Below are positions 1 to 9,354 of a stretch of DNA of 64,000 nt, piece after piece. The notes under the pieces were generated by a model. It worked only from the letters and a program-made list of their open reading frames with translations. It had not been told where the DNA came from and ran no database searches. The DNA comes from Mycobacterium kiyosense (GTDB taxonomy: Bacteria; Actinomycetota; Actinomycetes; Mycobacteriales; Mycobacteriaceae). Location: positions 2,418,001 through 2,482,000 of the forward strand of contig AP025179.1 in NCBI GenBank assembly GCA_021654635.1, written 5' to 3'. A program made the position numbers and the translations under genes. The first letter of the stretch is position 1; the number at the start of each line of letters is the position of its first letter.

Positions 1-1474
1 TCGGTCGCCCTGAAGATCATCAAGAGCCAGTACGCCCACGACCGCAAGTTCCGCACTCGCTTCGAGCGGGAATCGCACGCGGCGGCGACGCTGCAGGAGC
101 CGCACGTCATCCCGATCCACGGTTTCGGCGAAATCGACGGCTCGCTGTTCATCGACATGCGGCTGGTCCGTGGCAAAGACCTGGAAGCTCTGCTGGCCAA
201 AGGACCGCTGGATGCGCCGCGGGCCGTCGCCATCGTCAACCAGATCGCCGCCGCGCTGGACGCCGCGCACGCCGAGGGCCTGGTCCATCGCGACGTCAAG
301 CCGCAGAACATCCTGGTCACCCCGGCCGACTTCGCGTACCTGGTGGACTTCGGGATCGCCGAGGTGGTGGGGGAGAACACCCGGCTCACCGCGACCGACA
401 TGCGCGTCGGGTCGTGGGCCTACATGGCGCCGGAACGATTCGCCGGCACCGAGATCACTCCGGCCGCCGACATCTACTCACTGGCTTGCGTGCTGTACGA
501 AGCGTTGACCGGTGAACTGCCTTTCCCGGGCAAGACCCAGGGCGGGTTGATCGCGGCACACATGTCCACGCCGCCGCCGCGGCCCAGCCAGACCAACCCG
601 CGGGTTCCCGCGACGTTGGACGACGTCATCGCCCGCGGCATGGCCAAGGAACCCGACGACCGCTACGGCAGCGCCGGGGCGCTGGGTCGCGCCGCCGAAC
701 GGGCGCTGCGCAGTGGTGTGCGCACCGTGGTGGATCCGACGGACGAGCCGACCCGGCAGCTGTCCTGGGCGCCGGCGCCACCCACCCTGCCGCGGGCTTA
801 CCCCCGTCTCCACCGTCGCCGCCCGCGCCGCCGCCGTATCAGCAGGTCTACCCGCAGACGTACCCGCCGTCAGGGCCGCAGCCGGTGATCACCAATCAGG
901 TTGCGGATCAACAAGATCGGCGTTGGGTGCTGCCCGTGGTGATCGGCGCCTGCGTGGTGCTGGTGCTCGGAGTGATCGGCATGGTGGTGAGCCTGCTGAG
1001 GAAGCCGGATTCGCCGCAGAGCGGTGCCGCATCGTCGGTGAGCGTCCCGCCCACGATTCCGCCGTACTCGGGCGAGCCGACCGACTCGTCCAAATTCGCC
1101 GCAGCCGAGCCCGTCGCGACCCGCCAACGTCACCCCCTCCGCTGGTGGCCGGCCCGGATCAAAGCGCCGCGCACCAAAGCTGCGACTTCGGTTATCACCG
1201 CAACGACAGCACCGCATTCGGCTCACGCAGCGGCCGGGGCTCGCCGCAGACGTCGTGCTTCTTCGCGCAGTCCGTGCTGGACTCGTACTGGAGTGCCTAC
1301 GGAAATGCGACCACCGATGCGCGGACGGTGTCGGCGCCGGGTTCGGTTGCCTGCCCGACGATTCCGGGCGCGGAATGCAACGGGGCGAACTTCGTCATGC
1401 GGTGCGCGGGCGACGGCCCGAACCCGTGGATCCGGTGCACGGGCGGTAAGGAAGCGGTCGTCTACCTCTGGTAG
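1..1474 (+). CDS. Ser/Thr protein kinase, transmembrane, 5'-truncated and frameshifted
   Basis: The gene enters from before the window: the first in-frame residues carry the VALK lysine motif. It is followed by the catalytic loop HRDVKPQN, the DFG motif (DFGIAE) and APE, so the kinase core is complete apart from its first part. After the kinase come a Pro-rich linker, one membrane helix (around 930-1000), and an extracellular Cys-containing domain ending VVYLW at 1474. Reading all of this needs two frame changes. One is at the C run 801-805 and the other near 1120-1122; each behaves like one missing C. The family phosphorylates proteins at the membrane in response to extracellular signals; the ligand is unknown. 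The downstream gene is convergent and 10 bp away. The frame breaks are probably sequencing errors, but true decay is not excluded. Confidence 0.8.
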
Positions 1475-1484
1475 CAGGATGGCA

Positions 1485-2351
1485 TCACGCCAACCAATCC
1501 CGGATCGCCGCGGCGAACCGCTCCGGGGCATCCGACTGCACGTAATGCCCTGCGCCGTCGATGATCTCGGTGCGGTGATCGGGGAAGACCTGTTCCCACC
1601 GGCGCAACTCGTTGTCGCCGAACGCGATGTCGCCGGTGGCCCAGATGATGAGAGCCGGCATCGATGCCAGGCCCGGCAGGGCGGCCTCGATCTCAGCCAG
1701 GAACGTCCGAGAGCCGGTGATGCGGCGGGGAAAGACCGCCGAGGCGTACCGCCGCTCCGGGCTGTCCAGGGCCTTGCGGTAGTGCGCCATCTCGGTGCCG
1801 CTGGGCTTCCGCCACCGGTGCCCCGCCGGGATCATGGCGTTGACGAAGAGGTTGAACTGCCTTATCAGCAACCGTCCGAGCGGTCCGCCCATCAGGCGCG
1901 AGAAAATCTCGAAGTGTGGGCCGCTCACCGGCCAGGCCCAGGTATTGGCCACCACCACCCGATCGAAGGCGTCGGGATTACGCGCGACCGTAGCCAGCCC
2001 GATCGGCCCACCCCAGTCGTGGACGACGACCGTCACCCCGCTCAAGCCGAGCCTGTCGACGAAAGCGGCGACCACCTCGGCGTGCTCCTCGGGCACATAC
2101 CGGTAGCCCGGCGCGGCCTCGGACAATCCAAATCCTGGATAATCGATTGCCACACAACGGAATTCATCACGCAGGGCGCGGATGGTGTCCCGGTACACGA
2201 ACGACCAGGTGGGGTTGCCGTGCAGGAACAGCAGCGTGGGCCCCGACCCTTCGTCCACATAGTGGATGGTGTGCCCGTCGATCTCGACGAAGCGGCTCTG
2301 AAACGGGAACAACGTCTCGTCGACCCAGGCGGGTCGATCGGTGACGGTCAT
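1485..2351 (-). CDS. Haloalkane dehalogenase, DmbC-like alpha/beta hydrolase
   Basis: An intracellular alpha/beta hydrolase of 288 residues. It shows the oxyanion motif HGNPTW (residues 44-49), an aspartate nucleophile in HDWGG (D112) rather than serine, and a catalytic His in GAGHY near the C-terminus. An Asp nucleophile with NTWAWP shortly after it is typical of haloalkane dehalogenases, which hydrolyse carbon-halogen bonds to alcohols. The overall sequence resembles M. tuberculosis DmbC (Rv1833c). I chose the ATG at 2351 because a GGGGTTAGGC ribosome site precedes it; an upstream in-frame start at 2396 would run through the promoter. It is divergent from an HxlR regulator, which probably controls it. 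The natural substrate is unknown and could be a non-halogenated ester or epoxide. Confidence 0.8.
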   Translation of the reverse strand: MTVTDRPAWVDETLFPFQSRFVEIDGHTIHYVDEGSGPTLLFLHGNPTWSFVYRDTIRALRDEFRCVAIDYPGFGLSEAAPGYRYVPEEHAEVVAAFVDRLGLSGVTVVVHDWGGPIGLATVARNPDAFDRVVVANTWAWPVSGPHFEIFSRLMGGPLGRLLIRQFNLFVNAMIPAGHRWRKPSGTEMAHYRKALDSPERRYASAVFPRRITGSRTFLAEIEAALPGLASMPALIIWATGDIAFGDNELRRWEQVFPDHRTEIIDGAGHYVQSDAPERFAAAIRDWLA

Positions 2352-2374
2352 GCCTAACCCCTTCCTACGGATCC

Positions 2375-2412
2375 TGCTTGATATACTAAAGCACACTTCA
2401 TTTTATAAAGCA
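2375..2412. promoter_or_regulatory. Divergent promoter/operator between dehalogenase and HxlR gene
   Basis: The AT-rich spacer between the two start codons holds the inverted repeat TGCTT-N9-AAGCA (2375-2393) and a second copy of TAAAGCA (2406-2412; the first is 2387-2393). Such repeats in a short divergent spacer are a plausible binding site for the adjacent HxlR protein. The site is inferred from sequence only. Confidence 0.4.
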
Positions 2413-2419
2413 GGGTGAG

Positions 2420-3090
2420 ATGGGAAAGAACTTCGGTCAGTACTGCGGCCTGGCCCGCGCGCTCGACGTGGTCGGCGACCGCTGGAACCTATTGATCGTG
2501 CGACAACTCCTGGTGGCGCCCGCCCGTTACCGCGAGCTGCTCGACGGTCTGCCGGGTGTAGCCACCAACCTGCTGGCCGGCCGCCTGCGTGAACTCGAGG
2601 CGGCCGGAGTGATCGAACGACGGCTGGCCGATGGCGCGGCCGTCACCTACGCGCTCACCCCTTGGGGGGCGCAGCTGCGCGAACCGATCGAAGGGTTGAT
2701 CCGCTGGTCCACACCGCTGATGATCCGGGGCCCAGAAAACGACGTCTTCCGCGCCGAGTGGCTGCTGGTGGCGCTGCCGGCACTGCTGGCCGACCGAGTG
2801 CCCGGGGATCGGTCGGTGACGGTGGGCATATCCGTGGCGGGTGAGATGGTGCAGCTGCGGATGACGCAGTCTCGGGTGTCGAGGTGAGCTTGCCGGATGG
2901 TCGTGAGTTGGACGCCGTGCTGCACGCCGAGGCCGCGATGGTGCTGGGTCTCGCGGTGGGGATGCTCACCCTCGACGACGTCGCGGCCGCGGTGCACATC
3001 GACGGCGACCAGGCCGCTGTGCGGGCCATCTTCGAGCGGCCGGTCAGCCCAACGTCGGCAGCGTCACGCTCGGCCGGATCCGCCGACTGA
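2420..3090 (+). CDS. HxlR-family transcriptional regulator with C-terminal sterol-carrier-like domain (frameshift)
   Basis: The first part (residues 1-110) is an HxlR winged helix: DVVGDRWNLLIVRQLL followed by the wing region GVIERR. The C-terminal part, rich in LHAEAAMVLGLAVG-type sequence, looks like the SCP2-like domain often fused to such regulators, which may sense a hydrophobic ligand. The two parts are in different frames. The frame changes around 2866 (ACGCAGTC), as if one base were missing; restoring it joins them into about 223 residues. Transcribed away from the dehalogenase, so it probably regulates that gene and itself. The break is most likely a sequence error because both halves look conserved. 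Confidence 0.7.
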
Positions 3091-3137
3091 CGCCGACGGC
3101 GAAAGCCTTTGCCGGTGGCCCGGATACGCTGAGCCAT

Positions 3138-3869
3138 ATGTCTGACCTCTCCAAGGAACAGCTGTGGAAGCAGCGCACCGAGTGGCCGCTGGCCCTGATT
3201 GCCGCCGCCTTTCTCACCATGTACTCGATACAGGTGCTGACCCGGCCCGGAGCAGAGTTGTCGCACTCGCTGCAGGTGGCGTGCTGGATCGCGTGGAGCC
3301 TGTTCGTCATCGACTACCTCGTCCGCCTGCTGTTGGCGACAGACCGTTGGCAATGGTTCCTGCGGCACTGGTTCGACTTCTTGATCGTGGTGCTGCCGCT
3401 GATCCGGCCACTGCAATTGGTGCGGCTGGTGGTGCTGATGGGAGCGCTGCAGCGGGCCGTGGGTGACGCGGTGCGCGGCCGGATTCTGCTGTACACCATC
3501 TCTGGGGTACTGCTGTTGATCTATGTGGGCTCCCTCGCCGTGCTCAACACCGAACGCGGCGTGCCACACGCCACCATCGACTCGTTCGGCACGGCCGTCT
3601 GGTGGGCGATCACCACCGTCACCACCGTCGGCTACGGAAACCTGTATCCGGTCACCGTCACCGGACGGGTCATCGCCGTGGTCCTGATGATGGGCGGCAT
3701 CGGCCTGGTCGGTGTGGTGACGGCATCACTGGCGTCCTGGATCGTGCAACGCGTCGAGGAGACCGACACCGCCAACCAGGCGGCGACCGCCGCCCAGATC
3801 GACGAGCTTCGCGAGGAGATCCGGGCCTTGACCGACCAGCTGCAGCCCCGGGAAGCCAGATGGCTGTAG
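3138..3869 (+). CDS. Potassium channel, six-transmembrane voltage-gated type
   Basis: A 243-residue membrane protein with the canonical K+ selectivity filter TVGYG (residues 163-167) between two membrane helices. An N-terminal set of helices includes a charged S4-like segment (arginines around residues 86-110). The layout is that of prokaryotic KvAP-type channels: voltage-sensor-like S1-S4 followed by the S5-pore-S6 module. The last 40 residues (from about 205) are polar and likely form a cytoplasmic coiled coil that helps tetramer assembly. It would carry K+ across the cytoplasmic membrane. It stands alone in its transcription unit, and nothing nearby hints at regulation. The family assignment is secure; voltage dependence is inference. 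Confidence 0.9.
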   Translation: MSDLSKEQLWKQRTEWPLALIAAAFLTMYSIQVLTRPGAELSHSLQVACWIAWSLFVIDYLVRLLLATDRWQWFLRHWFDFLIVVLPLIRPLQLVRLVVLMGALQRAVGDAVRGRILLYTISGVLLLIYVGSLAVLNTERGVPHATIDSFGTAVWWAITTVTTVGYGNLYPVTVTGRVIAVVLMMGGIGLVGVVTASLASWIVQRVEETDTANQAATAAQIDELREEIRALTDQLQPREARWL

Positions 3870-4078
3870 CAGACTCGTAGCCCGGTGCGGTCAGCGACGC
3901 GCCGACCCGGTCAGCTGCTGGCCGTCGGCGCCTTGCAGCAGACAGATCACGGTGCTGGGGTTGGGATCGGCAGCCTCCTGCAACACCGAATCGGCTTGCG
4001 GGGGAGTCTAAGCACCGCGCCGGCCAGCGGCGGCTCATTCGGGCAAGTTCCCGTCGGACCGTGCTAGTTTCGGCCGAG
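3870..4078. other. Intergenic region, no gene seen
   Basis: About 209 bases between the K+ channel and the methyltransferase. A short open frame here lacks a ribosome site and has no recognisable product. I see no clear promoter or terminator motif. Confidence 0.4.
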
Positions 4079-4666
4079 ATGTTTCGCCGCCGACTCTCCG
4101 AAGCCCAGCACGTCATGCAACCCGCCCTGCGGTTGCGCGACCAGGCCGAGGCGCTCGCCGGATACATCGAACGCGGCGACACCGTGCTGGACGTCGGGTG
4201 CGGAACCGGGTATCTGTCGGCCTATCTACGCGACATGTACGGCGCGGACCCGACCGGCATCGACGTGACGGACGCACGCGTGACCGACATTGCGTTCGTC
4301 GAATTCGACGGCACCTCGATCCCGTTCCCGGACAACTCATTCGACCATGTCGTGCTCAGCGAGGTGCTGCATCACAGCCACGACCCGGTGCGGTTGACAA
4401 CCGAATGCCACCGGGTGGCACGCCGGCGCATCTTCGTCTTCGAAGACATGCCCGACGGGGTGATCGGCAAAGCCGCGCTGTACGCCCACGTGCACGCGTT
4501 CGCCCGCTACCACCGCTACCCTTACGCGCCAGCGCGTTTCGACGAGTACCGTCAGGCACTGGCCTGGCTGGCCACTACCGCAGCGAATGTCGCGCGCATC
4601 CCGCAACCGCCGGAGTGGCTGAGCGTCTATCCGCGCGTGCTGTTCGTCTACGACGTCACGACCTGA
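4079..4666 (+). CDS. Class I SAM-dependent methyltransferase
   Basis: A 195-residue protein with a Rossmann methyltransferase core. Motif I is VLDVGCGTGYLS, an acidic motif II follows (GIDVTDARV), and post-motif sequence is PFPDNSFDHVVLSEVLHH. These bind S-adenosylmethionine; the Methyltransf_11 family modifies small molecules, quinones or lipids. No substrate can be read from the sequence. The ATG at 4079 is preferred; a GTG at 4061 would add six residues and neither has a strong ribosome site. The 3' end overlaps the convergent phosphotransferase gene by 11 bp. Confidence 0.8.
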   Translation: MFRRRLSEAQHVMQPALRLRDQAEALAGYIERGDTVLDVGCGTGYLSAYLRDMYGADPTGIDVTDARVTDIAFVEFDGTSIPFPDNSFDHVVLSEVLHHSHDPVRLTTECHRVARRRIFVFEDMPDGVIGKAALYAHVHAFARYHRYPYAPARFDEYRQALAWLATTAANVARIPQPPEWLSVYPRVLFVYDVTT

Positions 4667-5709
4667 TTGCCTCGACCGCCCAGGCGGGCATCACCGGCGC
4701 GCGGGTGAGGCCGTGACCGGCCTGACCGATGCTGCGCAGCAGCCATTGCACGCGCAGAATGCAGCAACCCATCCGCACCATGGCGAAAATCTCATACCAC
4801 CACAGCGCCTGAAGGGGGCGGCCGATCATCTCCTCGAATCGGGCGACGACCCGCTGCCGCGTGTCGAAGCCGGGCAATTCCGGATCGGCTGTGATGCCGT
4901 TGACCTCCATGGTCTGGCGTCGTGTGGCCAGCCACCACGCGAAGTCGGTTTCGGCCGGGCACAGGCAGGCCTGCTCCCAGTCCAGCGCCCCGACGATCGC
5001 GCCGCTGTCGTCGAAGATCGCGTTGGACAGGCGGGCATCGCCCCAGCACACCGCCAATTCGGCGGGGTCCTCGGGCCGGTGACGGTGCAGCCAGGCGAAC
5101 GCGTCGACGATCAGTTCGGGCACCTGCGTGTCGGTGGCCCACTCGACATAGTCGCGCCACCATGCGAGTTCGGCGGTGTTGCCCACGCCCTGCGGGCGTC
5201 GCAGCCACGGCGCCTGGTCGACCGGAACCCGTTGCAGCGCAACAAGTGTGTCCAGAAACGAGTCGTGCACCCTCCGTTGCACCTCGATCGCGGCGCCGTG
5301 CAGCCAGCCACGGGATGCATACGACGTGTCCGACGGGGGTGTGCCCGACGATGCGCGGCATCACCAGGAAGGGCGCGTCGAGCCAGTGCGTGTCGGGTTC
5401 GTAGTGGATCGGCGATGGTGTGGCGATGCCGTGGGTGTGCAGGAACTGCTGGGTGCGGGTCTGGCCGGCCAGGTCGTACTCGGCATAGACCCCACCGCCG
5501 GTGGGCGGGATCCGCACCACGTATTCCCGGGCGTCTTTGCCGGCGCCGTGGACGCTGAACAGCAGGCTCACACTCGACCATCCCGCGGCCCGGTTGGCCG
5601 GCCGCAGTTCGCCGACGTCCATGGGTGTGCCGAACCTGTGCTCGAACCACGCCGCGAGCTGGCGACGAGTCGTGGCAAGGTCTCGTTGGAGGAGGGACAG
5701 TCCAGCCAT
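4656..5709 (-). CDS. APH/choline-kinase-like phosphotransferase (frameshift)
   Basis: A protein-kinase-fold small-molecule phosphotransferase. Visible are the N-lobe (EYVVRIPPTGGG), the catalytic loop CWGDARLSN and the metal-binding DWE further on. Members phosphorylate aminoglycosides, choline, or in mycobacteria fatty or CoA-linked compounds; the substrate here is unknown. The reading frame changes at the G5 run 5335-5339, where one base appears to be extra: with it removed, VGHTP continues smoothly into SDTSYASRGWLHG. The reconstructed product is about 350 residues. It is divergent from an alpha/beta hydrolase across a spacer holding a putative TetR operator, so both may be co-regulated. 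The frameshift is probably a base-calling error. Confidence 0.75.
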
Positions 5710-5717
5710 GGACAGAC

Positions 5718-5779
5718 ATTTACATATTGCGTAACAGATGTAAATAGCAGAGGGTTACATACCCGGTGACTGACGTAAA
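5718..5779. promoter_or_regulatory. Tandem operator TTTACAT-N12-ATGTAAA in divergent promoter
   Basis: A perfect 8-bp inverted repeat ATTTACAT/ATGTAAAT (5718-5725 and 5738-5745) has a 12-bp spacer. A second, weaker site follows: GTTACAT (5754-5760), 12 bp, then ACGTAAA (5773-5779). The same half-sites, 12-bp spacing and a TGACGTAA element at identical distance occur at 7185-7245 beside the TetR gene. This is probably the binding site of the TetR protein encoded at 6627-7175. Confidence 0.55.
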
Positions 5780-5790
5780 GGGGGTAACTG

Positions 5791-6630
5791 ATGGCGCGAC
5801 CTGAGCCACTGACCTTCGGCGATATCCACGACACGGCGAAGCCGTTGGCCGTCGCGGTACACGGCTTCCCTGACACCCCGCACACCTGGCGCCATCTGGG
5901 TCCCGCCCTGGCCGACCTGGGATACCGGGTGGTGGCACCCTGGCTACCGGGTTACGACGCCCCGGCCAGCGGACCGATCAGCGTGGGAACCTATGTGCGA
6001 CACATTCTTTCGGTACGGTCCAGCCGTGGCGGTGACGAGCGCTCCGTGCTGATCGGCCACGACTGGGGTGCCCACACCGGCTACGGCACCGTCGGCTTCC
6101 AGCCCGACGCGTTCCGCCGGCTGGTGACGCTGGCCGTGCCGCCCAGCGCGGCGCTGGGGGAGACGATGTTGGGCTACCGGCAACTCAAGCGATCGTTCTA
6201 CATCTGGTTGATCCAGCAGGTAGGCCTAGCCGAGACGGCACTGACCCAGCCGGGCTTCTGGGAGCAGCTCTGGGCCGATTGGTCGCCGGGATACGATCCG
6301 CAACAGGATATTTCGTGGCTGCGCGAACACGTCACCGCCGAGAACATCGCGAGTGTCATCGCCCCGTACCGCGCCACCTTCAACCCAGCGTTCGCCGACC
6401 CCGACGCGGAAGCCGAGGCGATGGCCACGTTCACGCCACCGCCGATCCCCACCCTGTACCTGCACGGCTCCCAGGACGGTGGACTCGGCGCCGAGGTGGT
6501 CGCCGGCGCCGCCCGCCATCTACCGGTGCCCGGCTCGGCATTCGAAATGATCGACGGCACTGGTCATTTCCTGCATCTGGAACAACCCGAGTTGGTCAAC
6601 GCCCGCATCTGCGGATGGCTGGCCGGCTAG
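5791..6630 (+). CDS. Alpha/beta hydrolase, epoxide-hydrolase-like
   Basis: A 279-residue alpha/beta hydrolase. The oxyanion motif HGFPDT is at residues 24-29, the nucleophile elbow is GHDWGA with aspartate D91, and the catalytic His lies in GTGHFLH near the end. An Asp nucleophile points to epoxide hydrolase or dehalogenase chemistry rather than esterase chemistry. The ATG follows an AAAGGGGG ribosome site. It lies downstream of the tandem TTTACAT operator and its end overlaps the convergent TetR gene by 4 bp. Together with the two genes after the TetR gene, it probably belongs to one inducible catabolic or detoxification set. The substrate is unknown. Confidence 0.75.
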   Translation: MARPEPLTFGDIHDTAKPLAVAVHGFPDTPHTWRHLGPALADLGYRVVAPWLPGYDAPASGPISVGTYVRHILSVRSSRGGDERSVLIGHDWGAHTGYGTVGFQPDAFRRLVTLAVPPSAALGETMLGYRQLKRSFYIWLIQQVGLAETALTQPGFWEQLWADWSPGYDPQQDISWLREHVTAENIASVIAPYRATFNPAFADPDAEAEAMATFTPPPIPTLYLHGSQDGGLGAEVVAGAARHLPVPGSAFEMIDGTGHFLHLEQPELVNARICGWLAG

Positions 6631-7175
6631 GCCGTGCGCGCCGCCCGGCGGTCGATGCCCGCGGCATAACGTAATTCGTCGAGAAAGCGCTGACGGTCGT
6701 CCCCGCCCACCAGATAGTGGCACACCGCAACCCGGACCACCGTCGCCGCCGCCAGGTCGGCGTTCTCGCCGGGGATCAGCCGGGCGATCCGCTCGTGCAG
6801 AATCGGCATCACCCGTTTCATCTGCGCAAGAACATGTTCCGGCTCGGTGTCGACCAGGAATCCCAGCGAATAAGTGTGCTGGAAATCGACGACGAATTGT
6901 AAAGCCGCGTCCAATCTTTCGCGGCCACGCAGACCGGCCATCGCCGAGGCGATCCCGGCGTCGAAGTTGTCCTGCTCATAGAGGCCGAAGGCGGCCAGTA
7001 ACTCGTCTTTGGACGGGAAATACCGGTACAGCGTGGGCCGGGACACCTTCGCCTCGGCGGCCACCTCCGAGAGCATCAACCGTTTGCGCCCGCTGCGGGC
7101 GAGTACCACGAACGTGGCGGCCAGAATCCGGCGGCGAGTCGAGGATTCGGCAGCAGGCGGCACACGGGTGGACAC
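6627..7175 (-). CDS. TetR-family transcriptional regulator
   Basis: A 182-residue TetR-type regulator. The N-terminal HTH covers residues 15-60, with the recognition region VSRPTLYRYFPSKDELL. The C-terminal helical ligand domain is divergent, as usual. It starts with GTG and is divergent from the PF10118 gene, with a spacer that carries TTTACAT-N12-ATGTCAC. The same site pattern occurs in front of the hydrolase at 5791, so it probably represses both promoters and its own. The inducer is unknown. Confidence 0.85.
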   Translation of the reverse strand: MSTRVPPAAESSTRRRILAATFVVLARSGRKRLMLSEVAAEAKVSRPTLYRYFPSKDELLAAFGLYEQDNFDAGIASAMAGLRGRERLDAALQFVVDFQHTYSLGFLVDTEPEHVLAQMKRVMPILHERIARLIPGENADLAAATVVRVAVCHYLVGGDDRQRFLDELRYAAGIDRRAARTA

Positions 7176-7184
7176 CCTGAGTAC

Positions 7185-7245
7185 TTTACATCTGTGCCGT
7201 CAAATGTCACACTGCGAATCGAGACACACGGTGATCTGACGTAAG
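7185..7245. promoter_or_regulatory. TetR operator region: TTTACAT-N12-ATGTCAC and TGACGTAAG
   Basis: Half-sites at 7185-7191 and 7204-7210 are 12 bp apart. A TGACGTAAG element begins 27 bp after the right half-site ends. Exactly the same distances occur at 5718-5780. The second dimer site seen in the other promoter is degenerate here. Confidence 0.5.
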
Positions 7246-7255
7246 GCAAGTGGTG

Positions 7256-8155
7256 ATGACGGACCTGGTCGTCCGGAAGATGTCGTTCGAGTTCGACACG
7301 TCGGTGTCCGAGGTGCCGTTCCTGTGGCAGCCGGCTAATCCGCATTTCGCGATCTTCTGCAACGCGTTCACCTTCATCGCGGTGCCGTTCGAGAAATACA
7401 TCATCGCCGCACTGCGCCAGGCGCAGGATCGGCTGGCCGAAGACCCGGAGGTCGCCGCGGAAGCCGACGCCTTCCTGCGGCAGGAAGCCCAGCACTCCGC
7501 GGCGCACCGCAAGCACATGCTGGCCCTGATCGAGCAGTACCCCGGCCTGCAGCGCTGCTACGACCAGACCATGGCGTCGTATCAGGAGTTGATCGCCGCG
7601 CACCCGGTCGAGTTCCACGCCGCCTACATCGCCAACCTGGAAGCCACCTTCACTCCGATGTTCAAAGTGATTCTGGATCATCGGGATTCGCTATTCGGCG
7701 GTGCGGACCAGCGGGTCGCGGCGCTGATGATGTGGCACTTCGTCGAGGAGATCGAACACCGCAGCTCCGGGCTGCGGCTGTATCGGCACCTGATGCCCGA
7801 TCCCTGGTATCGGGTCAAACGCATCCGGCACACGTTCCGGCATGTCGGCTACATCGCGAACACAGTCGCCCGGGCCTTCGACGAATGCATCCCGCTGCCC
7901 GACCGCGGGACGTCGGCCGAGCAGGTGATGGCCGATCCGTTGCGCAGCGAGTTCGGCTACCGCATCGGCAGACGGGGCGTACGCCCGGTGTTTCATGCCG
8001 TACCCGACACGCACCTGATCAAGATGCTGTGGCGGTTGGCGTTGTCGCAGACGCCGTACCACGACCCGGCCGACCAGCCGCTGCCGCAGTGGGCGGCAAC
8101 CTGGATGGCCGAGTACGACCGCGGCACCGATATGACGACATACGCCGGCGGCTGA
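7256..8155 (+). CDS. Ferritin-like putative metal-dependent hydrolase (PF10118-type)
   Basis: A 299-residue protein with ferritin-like acidic/histidine pairs on helices: EAQHSAAHRKH (around residue 85) and WHFVEEIEHRSSG (around 165). This pattern fits the predicted metal-dependent hydrolase family PF10118, which probably binds a di-metal centre. No reaction has been established that I can name. The ATG at 7256 is spaced well from AAGG; a GTG at 7250 is possible. A gene for an AttH-like protein follows 33 bp downstream in the same operon. The TetR gene lies divergently upstream with its putative operator. Confidence 0.7.
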   Translation: MTDLVVRKMSFEFDTSVSEVPFLWQPANPHFAIFCNAFTFIAVPFEKYIIAALRQAQDRLAEDPEVAAEADAFLRQEAQHSAAHRKHMLALIEQYPGLQRCYDQTMASYQELIAAHPVEFHAAYIANLEATFTPMFKVILDHRDSLFGGADQRVAALMMWHFVEEIEHRSSGLRLYRHLMPDPWYRVKRIRHTFRHVGYIANTVARAFDECIPLPDRGTSAEQVMADPLRSEFGYRIGRRGVRPVFHAVPDTHLIKMLWRLALSQTPYHDPADQPLPQWAATWMAEYDRGTDMTTYAGG

Positions 8156-8188
8156 GGCCGTTGGAAACCCCGAGAAAGGCGATTCAGC

Positions 8189-9350
8189 TTGCTGTCCACC
8201 AACTATGGCGGGCTGGTGCCCGAGGACGAATCCCTGACGCATCAGATCGTCGACACGTTCGCCACGGTCAGCCAGTCGGATCCGTCCTGGACCGAGAAGA
8301 TCTGGACCATCGCGCACGCCCGCGACAACTCGCTGCAACTGGTGCTCGGCGTCGGCAAGTACACCAACAGGGGAGTGTTCGACGGCGCGGGCGGGGTGTG
8401 CCGCGGTACCGAGCAGTGGACGGTGCGTGCCGGCCGGCGGCTGTCGTCGGACCCGTCGGGAACCGACGTCGGACCCGTGCACTACCGCGTCGTCGAACCA
8501 CTCAAAGCCGTTCGCGTCACCTTGGACAAGACCGAGCACGCACCCATCGCCTTCGACGTCACCGTGCGGGGCAGCTTCGACGCGGCACTGGAAGACCCCT
8601 GGCCGGACCGTAGCCCGGACGGCTACCGGGTGAGCCATAACGTGTTGCGCTACCACCAGATTGGCGTCGCATCCGGCTGGGTGGAGGTCGAGGGGGAGCG
8701 CACCGAGGTCACGCCTGCGACGTGGATCTCGATCCGTGACCACTCGTGGGGTCTGCGGCCCGGCGTCGGCAAGCCGATCCCCGGCCTGCCGCGCGGGGGC
8801 CGGCGGATCAACCAGATGTTGATGACCTGGTGCCCGATGACGATGGTGCGTCCGGACGGATCGGCCTACTCGCTGTTCGTCTTCTTCCAGCAGGAGCGCG
8901 GCGAGGGTTTCGAGGCCACCAGATTCCAGGCCGAACAGCAGAACGAGGACGGCACCGCCTACCGGTTCGCGGCCGTCGACCAGGACCTGCACTTCGAGGA
9001 CGGCAACCGCCGGCTCACCCACGGCACCATCACGCTGACCGAAACCGACGGCAGCACAAGGCCGTTGACCATCACCGCGGCCGGACCCACCGGCTTTCAC
9101 CTGGGCACGGCCGGCTATTACGGCTGGAACGACTGGGTGTACGGCCAGTGGGTCGGCGAATTGAAGGTCGAGGGGTACCACGTCCCGGACTGCGACCAGC
9201 CCGAGATCGCCCGCCAGGTACACCAGTTGCGGGACCTGTTGGTGCGGGTGGAAGATCCCGCCGGCGGGGGTGGGGCTGGGCAACGCCGAGACGTTCGCGC
9301 TGGGCGCCTTCCCCGAACGTGGCCTCAGCGCCGAGAATTCGTTTCTGTAG
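8189..9350 (+). CDS. AttH/CrtC-like two-lipocalin protein (frameshift near the C-terminus)
   Basis: About 387 residues, rich in beta-strand and tryptophan (SWGLRPGVG, GYYGWNDWVYGQW). This suggests the duplicated lipocalin fold of AttH, hydroxyneurosporene synthase and related mycobacterial DUF7064-like proteins. Such proteins act on or bind lipophilic molecules; the actual role is unknown. It starts with TTG after a GAAAGG ribosome site. One extra G in the G5 run 9266-9270 displaces the last 30 residues. With it removed, the product ends GLSAENSFL at 9350, only 4 bp from the convergent acyl-CoA synthetase. It is in an operon with the PF10118 gene, so the two likely share a lipid or terpenoid substrate. 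Confidence 0.6.
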
Positions 9351-9354
9351 CTGT

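Noticed and set aside
3885..4067. Short plus-strand frame between the K+ channel and the methyltransferase
   Set aside because: 60 codons without a ribosome site, family features or conserved neighbours.
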